In this document: positions 50,730 to 63,412 of the stretch, piece after piece
Layout of the letters: each line of letters starts with the position of its first letter
Numbering within the stretch: the first letter of the stretch is position 1
Assembly (NCBI GenBank): GCA_023846275.1
Contig: CM043870.1
Span: 7,129,527 to 7,193,526, forward strand
DNA: 64,000 bases
Reading direction: 5' to 3'
From: Vanilla planifolia
Taxonomy: Eukaryota > Streptophyta > Magnoliopsida > Asparagales > Orchidaceae
Program-made: the position numbers and the translations under genes
Notes under the pieces: generated by a model
The model's input: the letters and a program-made list of their open reading frames with translations, nothing else
Told to the model about the DNA's origin: nothing
Database searches by the model: none

Positions 50730-51400
50730 TATTATACCTACATCATATTTTGTAATGAGATGAATCAACTTTTACTGACTAATAATTCTTATTATCATAG
50801 TTGTATGATCTAATATCTAGTATTCATATAAGTGCAATACATTACATACCATAATCACCCATCATAACTCGACAATTTTTGTGTTCGACATTTGCTTTAT
50901 ATATTTATACAATTGCGTTAAATAGTATATGACAGACTACTCTCCTAGCTCATCAAACTTAAAAGTACTTTCATTCTTTTATTATCATATTATTACGATC
51001 CATGACTTTGTACTTATATAATCATAATATTACTTGGATTGATAGTTTATTTTCTACATAAATGTCATTGTACAATCACTAACCAAATTTTGTGTTTGAC
51101 TTTAGTCTTTGTTAGTTGATTGTACTATATAATAAGATTTTATTGTATAAGTATGATAACAGCTTTTTGGATAACATTATTGTAGTTATGTGATCATCTT
51201 ATAGTACTTGCACAATAACATATCAACCTATAACTTTTCTCTCTTTACAACACTATATCCAATCATGCAGTACAATCAACTTGGATTGTACTTTATTATC
51301 ATAAATATTCTTACATAACTGTTCACACTACATCCTAATTTCTGTTATCAATCATACTATTCAATCTTCTATTATCATACTATATGATCCACATAATTAA
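50730..51400. repeat. Second stretch with TCATATAAGT / GTATGAT words
   Basis: Half-sites of the palindrome family of 41-46 kb recur (TCATATAAGTGCAAT near 50824, TTGTACTTATATAATCAT near 51010, TATAAGTATGATAAC near 51143). No coding motif is visible. Confidence 0.45.
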
Positions 51401-51479
51401 TCAAATTTATAGGTATTTTAATTAATAAAATTAAGAGAAAATAACATATATGATTAGCTAAAAGAGAGGTGTAATAATC

Positions 51480-51930
51480 TCTTTACCTTAAATGGATTTC
51501 ATCCCCATAATTTATAGAATAGACCTAGCCATTTGTGATAAATGTCATTTTCCTCCTCCTAGATGGCTTCTAATTTCTAATTAGTTCAATGGATCTTTAC
51601 CATAGGTGGACTTTAATTTTGTAGCTGTATGGCATTAAACTCAAAAATACACACAAACAATTGATTCTTAATATGGTTGAAATTAAACGTAGCCTTTCTT
51701 ATTGACTTAACTAGCAGTTTGGACCCAAGGCCATGCCTTTGCTCAAGACTTCAACTACCAAATTAGCATTCTCTCATAACTACTTAAGTAGATCATCTAA
51801 TTTTTAATTACTACTTTATTCAATTCTCGATTATCCACTCACATATGCATACCCTCATCTTTCTTTTTGATAAAAAGAATAGGGCTCTCCAAGGTGAATC
51901 ATTAGGTTTAATCAACTCCCTTTTTAAATT
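51480..51930 (-). mobile_element. Ty3/gypsy pol relic with internal deletion
   Basis: The minus strand reads SPWRALFFLSKRKMRVCI and then ENIK-like sequence; the family pattern is [27 protein letters not shown] of the reverse transcriptase. Soon after, still on the minus strand, it reads ANLVVEVLSKGMALG, matching the ANVVADALSRK end of the RNase H part. The roughly 1 kb that should separate these motifs is missing, so the copy is deleted as well as full of stops. Confidence 0.6.
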
Positions 51931-52094
51931 AAAAATGGTTTATAAATAAAAATTTTAATAATGAAGTTTTTTTATGTATTCAAAAGATATATATATATTT
52001 TAAAATGGTTTCAAAATAAGAGATTTTTGTGAGTTCGTAATGATGGATTGCCATGAACACACTGTCACCATTAATTTCTTTCTCATCCTTGCAC

Positions 52095-52720
52095 CTCTTA
52101 GCCATTTCATTATCGTTAGTTGGGAAAAATAAGTTTAAATTAGAAAATTATATAAATATTTTGTTGAAACCTTATATAAATTCATATTCTTTGTATTTTT
52201 CTATCAAAACAACTTCTAAAAATTTATCAACAAATTTTAAAATAAGTTACTCTATAAGTTCTACACACTATACAAATTTTTAACTTTTTGTCACCATTTG
52301 ATAGTTTTAGTAACTATTTTTCATAAAATTATATGTATATATATATATATATATATTAAAAAATATTATTTTCTAATGAGTTTTTACTTTTTTTTGTTCT
52401 AATAGTTTCATAAAATTAGCACAATTAGATTTTTAAAATTTATATTTCTATATTTGAAATTCTCCTCTCTTTTTCAAGAGACAATTTAACAATCTTTACA
52501 AAATTAAATAAATCATTAAAAATAAAAAAATCATTAATATTAATTAACTACTACATTTATTTAACTTGAGGATATTATAGATTTATACCCTCGTCAAATT
52601 CAACCTATCTTATGGCAATTAAAAATTTGTAAAATTTATGTCAAACATATTAAATTTCTAAAATAATTTTTCATTAAATTCTCATATTTTTGAGATATTA
52701 TAATTTCCCTACATCAAACT
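52095..52720 (-). mobile_element. LTR-like repeat, copy 2 (Ty3/gypsy-type)
   Basis: Resembles 39710-40335. It lies just upstream, on the minus strand, of the pol relic at 51480-51930, as a 5' LTR would if gag was lost. A (TA)n run interrupts it at 52331-52356. Confidence 0.5.
52331..52356. repeat. (TA)n microsatellite
   Basis: About 13 near-perfect TA units (ATGTATATAT...ATAT). Confidence 0.9.
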
Positions 52721-53639
52721 AGATAATTATCAAACTTGCAATTACTATCTTACTAAAACCCTTGACCTCTACTCCAATAGTACAAACTACATTGAAGCCC
52801 TTAATCATGCTCAAGTACTAATTGTTTTCTTATCAAGACAAACACATTCTTAAATTTTAGACAAACTCCTCAAGATAGTTGTAAAGATATTCTTTCTAAT
52901 CAATTATCTATGGATAAACCATTCATCACTCAAAATATTCCTTATGGGTTTTCTACACAATGTTATCTTGATATTATGTAATGCTATGTAAAGAATTTAA
53001 TAATATTATCTTGATTTTATCACCATCCGGTAAGAATAAGCAATTTTTTGGGTAGCAAATCAACTCTTACCCACTAAAACCTTTCCAATTGGCTATTTGA
53101 ATAAATCCAAATCAGATTCAACCATATCTATGTGACAATGCATGCATATTTGATGCTTTTGTGAAAGTTTTTTAACCACTACATTCATCAGCAACTTTTT
53201 GTAAAGCTAACATTTTTCCTACAGAAGAACTTGATGCCGATCTTAAACTAAGAAGAAAAGATATCAATAAGCATCGTCTAATGCAGTCTTTGATTGAACT
53301 CTCTTAGCTTTATGTTATGGAAAAATTCAACTCATCACAACAACAATATCATCAATCTTCTCATTGTATCTTCTTTTAAACATTCACCATTCCTCCTGTG
53401 CTGAGGTTTCCTATTATTTTCATCTACATCAAAGGAGCAGCATGTTTAGATTTATCTTCATTCTTGCATGGCAAGGAGATGTGTGCCTGTCTCCTTTGCA
53501 GAATCAGGCATCCACTTGTCTTCCTCATCACCATCAACAGAAAGTTGGGAATTGTCATATCAACTGAAGTCCTGTGGAAATTTTATATTAGACATGGATT
53601 GCAAGAAAGGATTCAATATACTGATACAATCTTATTGAC

Positions 53640-54523
53640 GGGGATGTGGTTCAATAACCACTTCATGGATTAGTAAGCCTTCCTTCCACCACCCAGCTCA
53701 AATTTCATAAATGCAGAAGTGTAGTTTGATGTTGCTTGGGCTTTGAAACTTCAGATGTCTCATCTAACCTCTTTGTTCCGAATCTACTTTCCTCCAACAT
53801 ATACTGCCATGAGCTTCCTTCACCTTCAGGTAAACTGGGCAATATTGCCACCCAAAAGTTTTCTTCCTTCAACTCTACTCTAAACTTCACTCGATAGTGC
53901 TTGCTTTTATTCAAAAATCTGTACATAATAATACCTCAAGTTAGTGCCAAATTGTCTCAGAAAAACCACAGGGCCACAGTAACAATAAAATCCATCAATA
54001 AAGAAGCTGAGCCATAAATCGATCAATACCTTTTACTTCAAATGTATCTCTACTGTGGATGAGTCTAGTAATCTTTTCTCATTCGAATTAAAAATTTAAC
54101 TTATTTAAAGAATGTTTGTCCCTACAATGAAACACATAACAAGAGAAATATAATTTTAACAAATGTGAGAAGACAGTAGAATAGGATACAAAAGAGACAT
54201 CACAAATATCACAAAAGTTATCTCAATTTAATGACGAACCATACTTTTCTTTGGGTTGGAGAGTTCCCAAGTCTTTATTGTCAGCTTATCCTTTTCATAA
54301 GAAGTAAAGCAGAAATGGGAGAAAAAATCTATATTTACTTGGCTAAAGAAGCAAGCTTTTCAAGCTGCTTGCAACAGCAAATGCCTTATCATGGTTTACC
54401 AACGCTGGAGTTTCCCCTCCCTTGTAGTGAGGAGAGTTGCCTACAATCATATTGATGAAGATGAGAGAGGAAAAACAAGTTTTGTTTATAGAAATTAGAC
54501 TTCGGATATCATTTTCTTATAGG
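53640..54523 (-). pseudogene. Broken second copy of the PP2-like gene
   Basis: Colinear with the intact gene at 33403-34361 from TATA box to stop region. TATA: CCTATAAGAA at 54523-54514. Exon-1-like: SPHYKGGETPALVNHDK (around 54397-54450) versus SHYKGKETPELVKFDE; the base pair after the expected exon end is GC, where the intact gene has a GT donor. Exon-2-like: LTIKTWELSNPKK near 54240-54300. Exon-3-like: HYRVKFRVELKEENF (to 53880), then one extra T shifts the frame, after which PVYLKVKEAHG, KLHFCIYEI-stop and GLLIHEVVIEP follow. The VSWLEV part is not found. The retained introns mean it arose by DNA duplication, not retroposition. It encodes no usable lectin. Confidence 0.85.
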
Positions 54524-54529
54524 GTGTGA

Positions 54530-55150
54530 AGAGAAGTAGATGCCATGCTACATATAGCCAAGATCTATGAACTATTTGGTAAAATATTTGAATGAAGATT
54601 GTTTAGGAACACACAATTGTATATAAAATTTACTATTTTTTTCCTTGTAGAGTGATCATCCTTAGCAATGTTGTATTGGGCCAATCTCACTATCATTCAA
54701 GGACATCAATGTAGAAGATGGAGAGTCAGCCTAATAATACTTTGATTGAATCCCGGGACTTGTCACATCGGATAGTCCAACAAAATTGATCAAACAATTT
54801 AATGGTGTTAATGGATGGTTCAACGAAGTCAGACAAAGAAAAATTTAAAGGGTTTAATGGAACTAAGCTTAGTGATGAAGATGGTAGAGCTTGCATATCT
54901 AATGTATGGTAAAATTGAGGTGTAAATTATGTGCATGATTATAGGACAAGAAAATAAAAGAAAAGAAAACCAAACATTGGCTCTTTTGACTTGTGAGGTA
55001 AGCATCTAACACATTCATACATGAGTATGCCTAATGTATTAGCAATTGCATAATGTAGCATCGTGTAGAAAGAACAACAATGTTTGCTATAATGATGTGA
55101 TGTTATGCACCAGCATGATTTAGTATGACATACCATTGTATTACATCACT
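54530..55150. other. AT-rich spacer, nothing recognised
   Basis: No motif seen. The first part is the former upstream region of the PP2 pseudogene. Confidence 0.5.
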
Positions 55151-55154
55151 TCAT

Positions 55155-57040
55155 ATGTTATACTTGTGTATTATTATATGATGAGCATGTTATGCATGCT
55201 AATTATTGGATAGGTAAATGTTAGCATGTGAATGGCTAAATACTTATATGATAGATATACATAATATATGTGTTTATGAATATCTTAACATGTGATATAC
55301 AAGTAAAGCAATAAGAAAGTGGCCTTATTGGCATATCCATATGAGGGGAACATAAAAACTCTATAGGATGAAAGTTCCCTTATCCATATAAGGGGACTAA
55401 GAAAGTAGGGTTAAGTAATTCATGTGGGACTAAGAGACATCCATCCATAAGAGTTGAGGCATGCCCCATGGGGTAAGATTAGTGGCCTATAAATGTGGAA
55501 TGAAATAAGCAAAAATTTTAGAAGAGTTAACTAAATTAAAGGAAAAGAATGATAAATGTAATAAAAATGATAATATGCAAGTGTCATATAATATTACATA
55601 AGTAGATGATTTCTTAATCTTGATCTTGCATGTGGCATACTCAAATAATGCATTATTTTACATGTTATGTTTGCATTATTTTTCCTAATAAGCTTATGAT
55701 GGTTCACTCTACTTAAATTTTTTTACATATGATTTTGTGTTTGAAATGGACATCTGGACCCAAGGATTGGGTGAGATGCATGTTTTCTATAAGATAAGAA
55801 TGTGAATATTTTATATCTTTTATATCTTTTGGATATGTCTATATAATATTTATATTGTATCAAAATAAGATTGTTATAATAATTTTTATTTTTGCTACAA
55901 GAAGATGTAAATTTGTATATCTTACCTAGTAACACTTTATTATGCTATATTTTTTTAAATCTAAGTATTCTTTAGTAATTTGAAAAGGAAGATTTATTTT
56001 AAAAAGAATAATGATGTTAGTATGTATGCATGTGTCTTGTTGTATATATATAAATTATAGAAAATGCATTGCTAACATGCGTAGGAGGAAGATTCCACAA
56101 TTTCATAGGTGTTTTAATATTATATATGATGAGTGAGATATGCATGTTGACTATTAAATATGTATATGATAGCATATCAATGACTAAGTACTTTCATATA
56201 TAGATATATATGTTAGTCTTCTGAATATCTAAACATGTGACATGCAAGTAAAATAATAAGAGGGTGGCTTATCCATATGATGGAACCAAGGAAGCTCCAT
56301 GCAACGATGGTAGCCTTGTCCATATGAAGGGATTAATAAAAATTTGTGCAACAAAAATGACCTATCACTTTGAGGAGTTGAGAAATCCCTGTGGGATTAA
56401 AGAATGGCATATACATTGGTGGAGTTGAGCTAAATACCATTAGGAAAAGATAAGTGGCTTGTGAATGTGAAAAGAACTATGGAAAATTGCTAAGAGTACC
56501 AATTAGATTAAAGGAAAAGAAAGTGTAAACACTATGAACATGTGAATATGCATATGCCTTATAGTTTTGAATATGTAAATGATTACTTATTGATGATCTT
56601 TATATGACATGACCTAAATATTATATTATTTTACATGTTGTGGTTGTATTATTTTTCCTACTAAGACTGCGACACTTGGCTCAGTCCGTGATTGGCATTT
56701 ATAGTTTTTTGTGTATAGGATGGACATCAAAATGCACAAGGATTTGTTGAGATGCTATAGGACAAGAATGTGAACAAGTTCTATCTTTTGTATCTTTTGG
56801 ACATGTTCATGAAATATTATATTGTATTAGAATAAGACAATTTTGATAACTTTTAGCTTTGTTGTTAGAAAATATACCTTTGTATGCCTTAATTTTTTTA
56901 TGCAACGTCTTATTTTAATTTTGATTATGCATTAGTGATTTGAAAACGAAGATGTATTCTATCAATATTTATGATGTAAGTATGTAAATTAAGAAAAATA
57001 CATTGTTAATGTGTGAGCTAGGTGGAGGATGCCACAATCT
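55155..57040 (+). mobile_element. Two head-to-tail LTR-like copies of about 940 bp
   Basis: Copy 1 (about 55155-56100) and copy 2 (about 56101-57040) align along their length. Shared marks are TATGATGAG, AACATGTGA-AT-CAAGTAAA, TCCATATGA-GG, GAGTTGAG, ATTAAAGGAAAAGAA, ATTATTTTACATGTT and a GGAGGA-G-TTCCACAAT / GGAGGAT-GCCACAAT end. Copy 2 ends at a primer-binding site. Divergence looks like roughly a quarter to a third of positions, so the pair is old. No internal region separates them. Confidence 0.7.
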
Positions 57041-57055
57041 TGGTATCAGAGTAGG
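57041..57055 (+). other. Primer-binding site of an LTR retrotransposon
   Basis: TGGTATCAGAGTAGG directly after the LTR-like end matches the classic plant LTR-element site complementary to the 3' end of initiator tRNA-Met. It gives the element's orientation (plus). Confidence 0.8.
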
Positions 57056-57228
57056 ATATGAACCTATGGTTGGCTAACATGAGAGTAGAGTAAATAGACA
57101 TTTGTGGGGAAATGAACATACATTAACATTTTTATATTATGTAACTATCCATATTGATTGTCATAAAACTATATATATTTTACATGAAATGTAAATTGGG
57201 AATTTATACTAAATTGTAATGTAACAAA

Positions 57229-58030
57229 ATGGATCCAAGAGATCAACTAAGTGAGAAAGAATGTAGCATAAATAAAGAATTGCAACTTGAAGAGCATCAT
57301 AAAAGAGGAAGACATATGCTACTTGATAAGTTGATAGAAATAATTCAGCAAAATGGAAGTAGGCTAGACCTCTACTTGCAAACAAGTTTGGGAACATCAA
57401 CTAGATAAGCTACTATAGTAGTTACACAAGTTGTATCCTCCATACTTTTTTGATGCCATTGAAATTGATGGGTTGGTTAGAAGAGGTTAATGTTTGAAGG
57501 AAAACCAAATATGAAAATATTATTGTGTTTTGTAAAATTTTCAATGGTATTTCCCAGCTTTTACTTGAGACAAAATGAAAAATGATTTAAGTAGGTTGAC
57601 ACAAAGAGAGATGTTAGTTACAAATTTTGAACAAAAAAATTCTCTTTTAGCCAAATATGACCTAAGATTGGTTGGAGCAAGAGAATATAATGTTATTTAT
57701 TTTGCAAGGGATTGCGAGAAAATATTCATTGCTTAATGGCTCCAATAGGGTTCCCAAGAAACTACAAACTAGATGGAAACCATGTTGGAAAAATCAAGAG
57801 AAAGGGTTCCTCATTATTCCAATAAAGAGGGTCCAAGAACAAGGAACAAATGAATACTACAATGGCAACTCATAAGTTGACATCATCCTTTAGGGGCCTT
57901 GCATTACAAAATTTGTTAAAGGTAATAAGGAAGGTGCATGAAGAAGAGGCCAATCAATTGTTTATATTGTAATGTGAAGGTTCATATTGCAAGAATATGT
58001 ATTAAGAAATATGATAGTGTAGTTGAAAGT
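57229..58030 (+). pseudogene. Retrotransposon gag relic
   Basis: Downstream of the primer site an ATG at 57229 opens 59 codons (MDPRDQLSEKECSINKELQL...) to a TAA at 57406-57408. Later an intact-spacing zinc knuckle CLYCNVKVHIARIC (C-x2-C-x4-H-x4-C) lies at 57959-58000, in a frame not continuous with the first. Order and spacing fit a Ty3/gypsy-type gag. Stops and frameshifts lie between the two parts, and protease and pol are absent: the sequence changes to unrelated AT-rich DNA near 58050. Confidence 0.65.
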
Positions 58031-58239
58031 CAATAAATAGTAAGGCTTAATACTATGAGGATAAATTATTAAAAATAAAAATTTTGATTTTTTATAATTT
58101 ATTTACAGAAAATATTTAAAGTATTTTTTAATAAGGTTTAACAAATTTATATAAGTTATTTTGTATAATTTTTAATTTTAATTGAAAACACGTTAATTTG
58201 CTTTTAATAATAAATTTTTATACAAATTATGAATAGAGA

Positions 58240-58590
58240 AAATTAATAACTTGGCTGATTTGAGAAAAAACATAATTTCAACAGTTTGACGACTTGAATG
58301 TTTTGGCTTGAAACTTTTCTTTAAATTGTATAAAAATGTATCTCTCAATTTTGCTAAAAAATTCTCTTATTTATAGACAAATTCTAATGGTAATAGTACT
58401 TGTCAAACATAAAAAAATAGTTACTGTTTTATTGTATTCATATATTTTAATTAAAAAATTATTATTTAATTAAAAATTCCAATTGTTTGAAATAATAGTT
58501 AAAAGAGCTATTACATTGGAGCCGTTGGACCAGAACAAGCTATGACCGTTTGGTCTAAAAAAACTACACGATCGGACGGATGATTCAAAT
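58240..58590 (-). mobile_element. Inverted partial copy of the 48.0-48.8 kb LTR-like element
   Basis: The minus strand has CTATAAATAAGAG (58376-58364) followed by AATTTTTTAGCAAA. Before it are CGATCGTGTAGTTTT, CCAACGGCTCC and AATAGCTCTTTTA, each matching the plus-strand copy in order. Confidence 0.6.
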
Positions 58591-58639
58591 GTATTTCCAA
58601 ATGGGATGCAACAAAGTTGAAGAAAAAGTTTTTTATCTT

Positions 58640-60720
58640 TCAAAAATATCTGAGTTGGATCAAATATATGATGGGATTGTTCGATATTACCATTTTTATT
58701 GATCAGAAGAAGAATATACCGCTCTTTGAGAATGTGTCATTTTAGGTATTTTGAAAATTTGTTTAATCGATACAAATTGTGACTTAGATATTACAAATAT
58801 TTTTATTCCAACCAATGATGATACTTTAGCTTTGACTTGATTTACTCTAACCAAATTAATATCCACAATTTATGAGGGTCGTTCTAGCTATGTATCGAGA
58901 GCTATATAAAATTTATATAAAAATGATTGATTTTCTTTTATTCTTTTAGAATAAAGTCTTATGAAGTCTTATAATTAAGAACTAATAATTAAGAAGAAGA
59001 TTAGTTCATTTTGGCAAACTTCATGAATTTATTTTATTGGTTGCTCTTTTTGTTTGGATTTTTTAAAGTTTTTTCATTTATTTCTTTATTTTTTATGTGA
59101 GTTCTTGGTAGCTTAAATACATATTTACTTTATAATTCATATGATTTATTAATGAATTTTACTTATAAATTCATTTATGATTGTAGATAAATTGATAAAT
59201 AGATGATTAAATCAAAATTATTCCTTTGTTGAAGTTGGATTTTCGTTAAAAGGCAATATAAATGTTATACCATGTTCCTTTAAACCTCTTAAATGGTCAC
59301 ATGATATATCAAGTTTAGAAATAGTCCAATATTTCTATTAAATAAATCAGAGATTTACAAATTCATGCCCAAGTACTTATCACTTTTTGGGTTGTAATTA
59401 TTATATTATTAAGTTTAGTTATCATGATTGTTTGAAATCCACAAACCATTTTGGCTAGTGGTCAGAATTCCTTCAAATATGTCCTTGAATTTATTCTAGC
59501 CTTGAACAAAACCCAAATTGGAGAGTATGGCCCTTGGGTTCCATTTATTGGAACAATGTTCCTATATACTTTTGTTTCAATTGATAAGGTGCTCTTTTAC
59601 CTTAGAAAATCATAAAGTTATCTCATGAAGAGTTAGCTACATCCATGGAGTTAGCTAAATCCACCACGATGTAAATATTATTTTTGCTTTAGCTTTACCC
59701 ATGTCTATGACATATTTTATGTTGGTCTTAGCCAAAAAGAATCGAGATTTTTTGAAAAATACATTAAAAAAAACTCCAATACTTGTACCAATTAATATCC
59801 TAGAAGATTTCACAAAACCTTTACCTCTTAGTTTTTGACTTTTTGAAAATGTATTGGTGATGAATTATTAGTTATTCTTGTTTCTTTAGTGCCTTCATTA
59901 ATTCTTATACTTGTCTTGTTTCTTGGATTATTTACAAGTGGTATTTAAGCTTTTATTTTTGCAATTTTGACAACAGCATATATATATAGGTCAACCTACC
60001 TATGAAGAGGAATCACTAACTTTATGAAATGGTCTTTCTTTAAGTTGTCTCCAATTCTAGCAATGGGGAGTTTAACATAGTCCATTGGGTTGGAAAAGCA
60101 AATCCAAATTCAAATAATTATCAATAGCCCATTATATATTCCAATCATATTAAGTTATAGTATTATATCATATATTATATTATATATTAGTATTATATTA
60201 TTGTTACTATATTTAGAATACTAATTATTAATAATTAATGATTTAATAATTAATATTTATGAATATTCTATATTATAATATTTATTTAATTTTTAAATTT
60301 AGAAATGTTTTAATTTAAATTTTAAGTTATTTTATTTATTAATTTTATTTAATATAAAATTAATTTAAATGTAAATTTATTTACTTAATTATATGAATTT
60401 GAAATATATATTATGAGTATTTAGTATATGAATGTGAAAGAAGATTAAAGACACAAATCGACGGTAGTAAAGAATTTGAAAAAAGATAGAAGTGTTGTAG
60501 ATACTACACAAGTAGTGTAGAATTTAGAATATGTAATGCATGTGAATGTTGACTTTTAGCTCTTAGTATGATTGTATGTTTTGAAAAATAATTTTATAAT
60601 AAAATTTCCTAGAATTAAAAGAAATTATAAAAAGAATGTTTATGTTATGGAAGAAAGGTATATGTTCTTTATTATATATTGTTTACTAGTTTGATATTAG
60701 AAATATATTAGTTAGAAATT
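58640..60720. other. AT-rich, nothing recognised
   Basis: No readable coding motif. The segment at 60120-60420 is almost pure A/T. Only short chance ORFs. Confidence 0.45.
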
Positions 60721-60729
60721 AACCATATT

Positions 60730-61560
<831 letters not shown>

Positions 61561-61769
61561 TTGTATTTGTGTATTTAGTATATTAATATTGAAGGCATTT
61601 CACAAAATAAAACAAAATAGATTTTTAGAGTAGATTTTTAATGATTGACATGAGACCCCAAAACTACTTTCATCTTCTTAAACTTTAAGTATTTTATTGC
61701 AAACTCAAAGAGAATAAGAAAATAACAATAACTAAGAAATTGGAGATGTTACACCTGTTGGTACCGATA

Positions 61770-62120
61770 TAACATATATGTAAATATAATCAGATGAGTA
61801 ATTAAACAAGATGATCTCTTACTTAAGCAGTACATAATGCATCATACTATCTAATTTTTATTTTGTATTTTGTGCGATCACTAACATTCACTCATGGATC
61901 ATATGAGTATGATCAACTTATTGTACTAATATGATACCTCCTAAGTTACTAAATTTGACAGGTTAGCAGTCCAATACACATCTTACTAGTTTGATAAATT
62001 ATTCACACTAGTATGATTTTTAGTAGATTTCTTTTTTAAACTTAGTCAAAAAGTTTCCAGCTTCAACTACTAAGTCATATTAATATGATCTAAATGATCA
62101 TCATTTACAATTATTATAGT
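61770..62120. repeat. Third stretch of TCATAT/ATATGA palindromes
   Basis: GATCATATGAGTATGATC (61897-61914; 7-base arms) and the perfect palindrome TCATATTAATATGA (62075-62088), plus half-sites near 61945 and 62015. Same word family as at 41-46 kb. Confidence 0.55.
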
Positions 62121-63030
62121 AAAAAACTATAATAGCCTAAAGCCCTTTCGACTTTTCTAGCTCTTACTTGACATTCAAATCAATTAACATATGCTTTAAG
62201 AAGAAAACTTAGTGGGATCCTTACCTTTTCATGCTATATATGCAAATAAAATAAAAAATTCTTTTCTTTCTTATGGGCTTTCTTTTTTCCTTCTGATGGT
62301 CTATTTGTTTTTCTCAAATGATAGTGGTGTTTTCCTTTTTTTTCCTTCTTCATCTCTAACTCTCCTCTCCCTCTCTCTTGAAGTTTTCTAAATATAGCGA
62401 TTAAGACTCAGACAATGGAGAAGCTTTTCATCTTATTAAATAAGAATAAGAGGATTAAAATAATTCTTTTTTATTAATATTTTTTTATAAATTCATAAAA
62501 AATTCAATTCAATTTTGAAAATTATAAATCAGATAGTAACAAAATTCTCATGATAAGTCCATCGCAAAATTATGCTCAAATATAAAATTCAAAAACTTAT
62601 ATTCTATCACACTTTTTAGGCATCGTAATTTAATGTATTTTTAAATTCTAGATGTATGAGACTTACTTTTAATATATAAAATATGTTTTGAGAGAATGTG
62701 AGAGTTTAATTAGGTAGGTTCTCATAGGTATAGTAGCTCAATTTTGCTTATGATGCATAAGAGTCACTAATAGAACTTATGTGAAATAAAACTTATAACG
62801 ATTTGGCCATACATTAGAAAGTATCTTAGGATAAAACTAAGAATATTGAGAGGGAGCTTAAAGGCAACCCAAATAGGCAAGATGATCCTAAAAATGATTC
62901 CTCATAATATTAAAGCAAAGGCTAAAGGCAAAGACTAGTTATTATGTGATATTTGGATATTTTAAGGCACCCAGATAGTTGGGTTAGGTTTAGAGAAAAC
63001 TTTAAAGTATTCATGTAATATATAGAAAAA

Positions 63031-63115
63031 ATGGTTTTTAATATCGTAACCATAGATATTAAGGGAAACATTTAGAGTAACCATAGATAGTTATAATGGT
63101 TTTTAATATCGTAAA
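63031..63115. repeat. Direct repeat ATGGTTTTTAATATCGTAA, about 66 bp apart
   Basis: The 19-base word occurs near 63031 and again near 63097, with ACCATAGATA repeats between. A local duplication. Confidence 0.7.
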
Positions 63116-63230
63116 TATGGAAATAGTTACAATCTTAAGGAAGATCATATTTATGATGTAGTGGACATAAGGTTTGAGTGCTTAAGCCAAGGATTGACAA
63201 GTTGGTTAATGCTTTGAGCTTTAAGAGGGG

Positions 63231-63412
63231 ACATTTTCATATTAAGCCAAGGAAAGACATTTTCATATCGAGCCCATGAGGGACATTTTCATATTGAGCC
63301 CAAGAACTACATTTTCATTTGCAACCTAGGATGGACATTTTTTTATTGAACCTAAGAGGGACATTTTTATATTGAACCTAAGAGATACATTTTCATATTG
63401 AGCCTTATACTG
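63231..63412. repeat. Tandem minisatellite, strict 26-bp period
   Basis: ACATTTT starts units at 63231, 63257, 63283, 63309, 63335, 63361 and 63387, always 26 bases apart. The unit is close to ACATTTTCATATTGAGCCCA plus AGAGGG. There are seven copies and perhaps a degraded eighth. Spacing is kept despite base changes, so it arose without indels. Confidence 0.95.

Noticed and set aside
57672..57875. 67-codon ORF in the gag relic
   Set aside because: Not in the frame of the zinc knuckle and has no domain; a chance opening.
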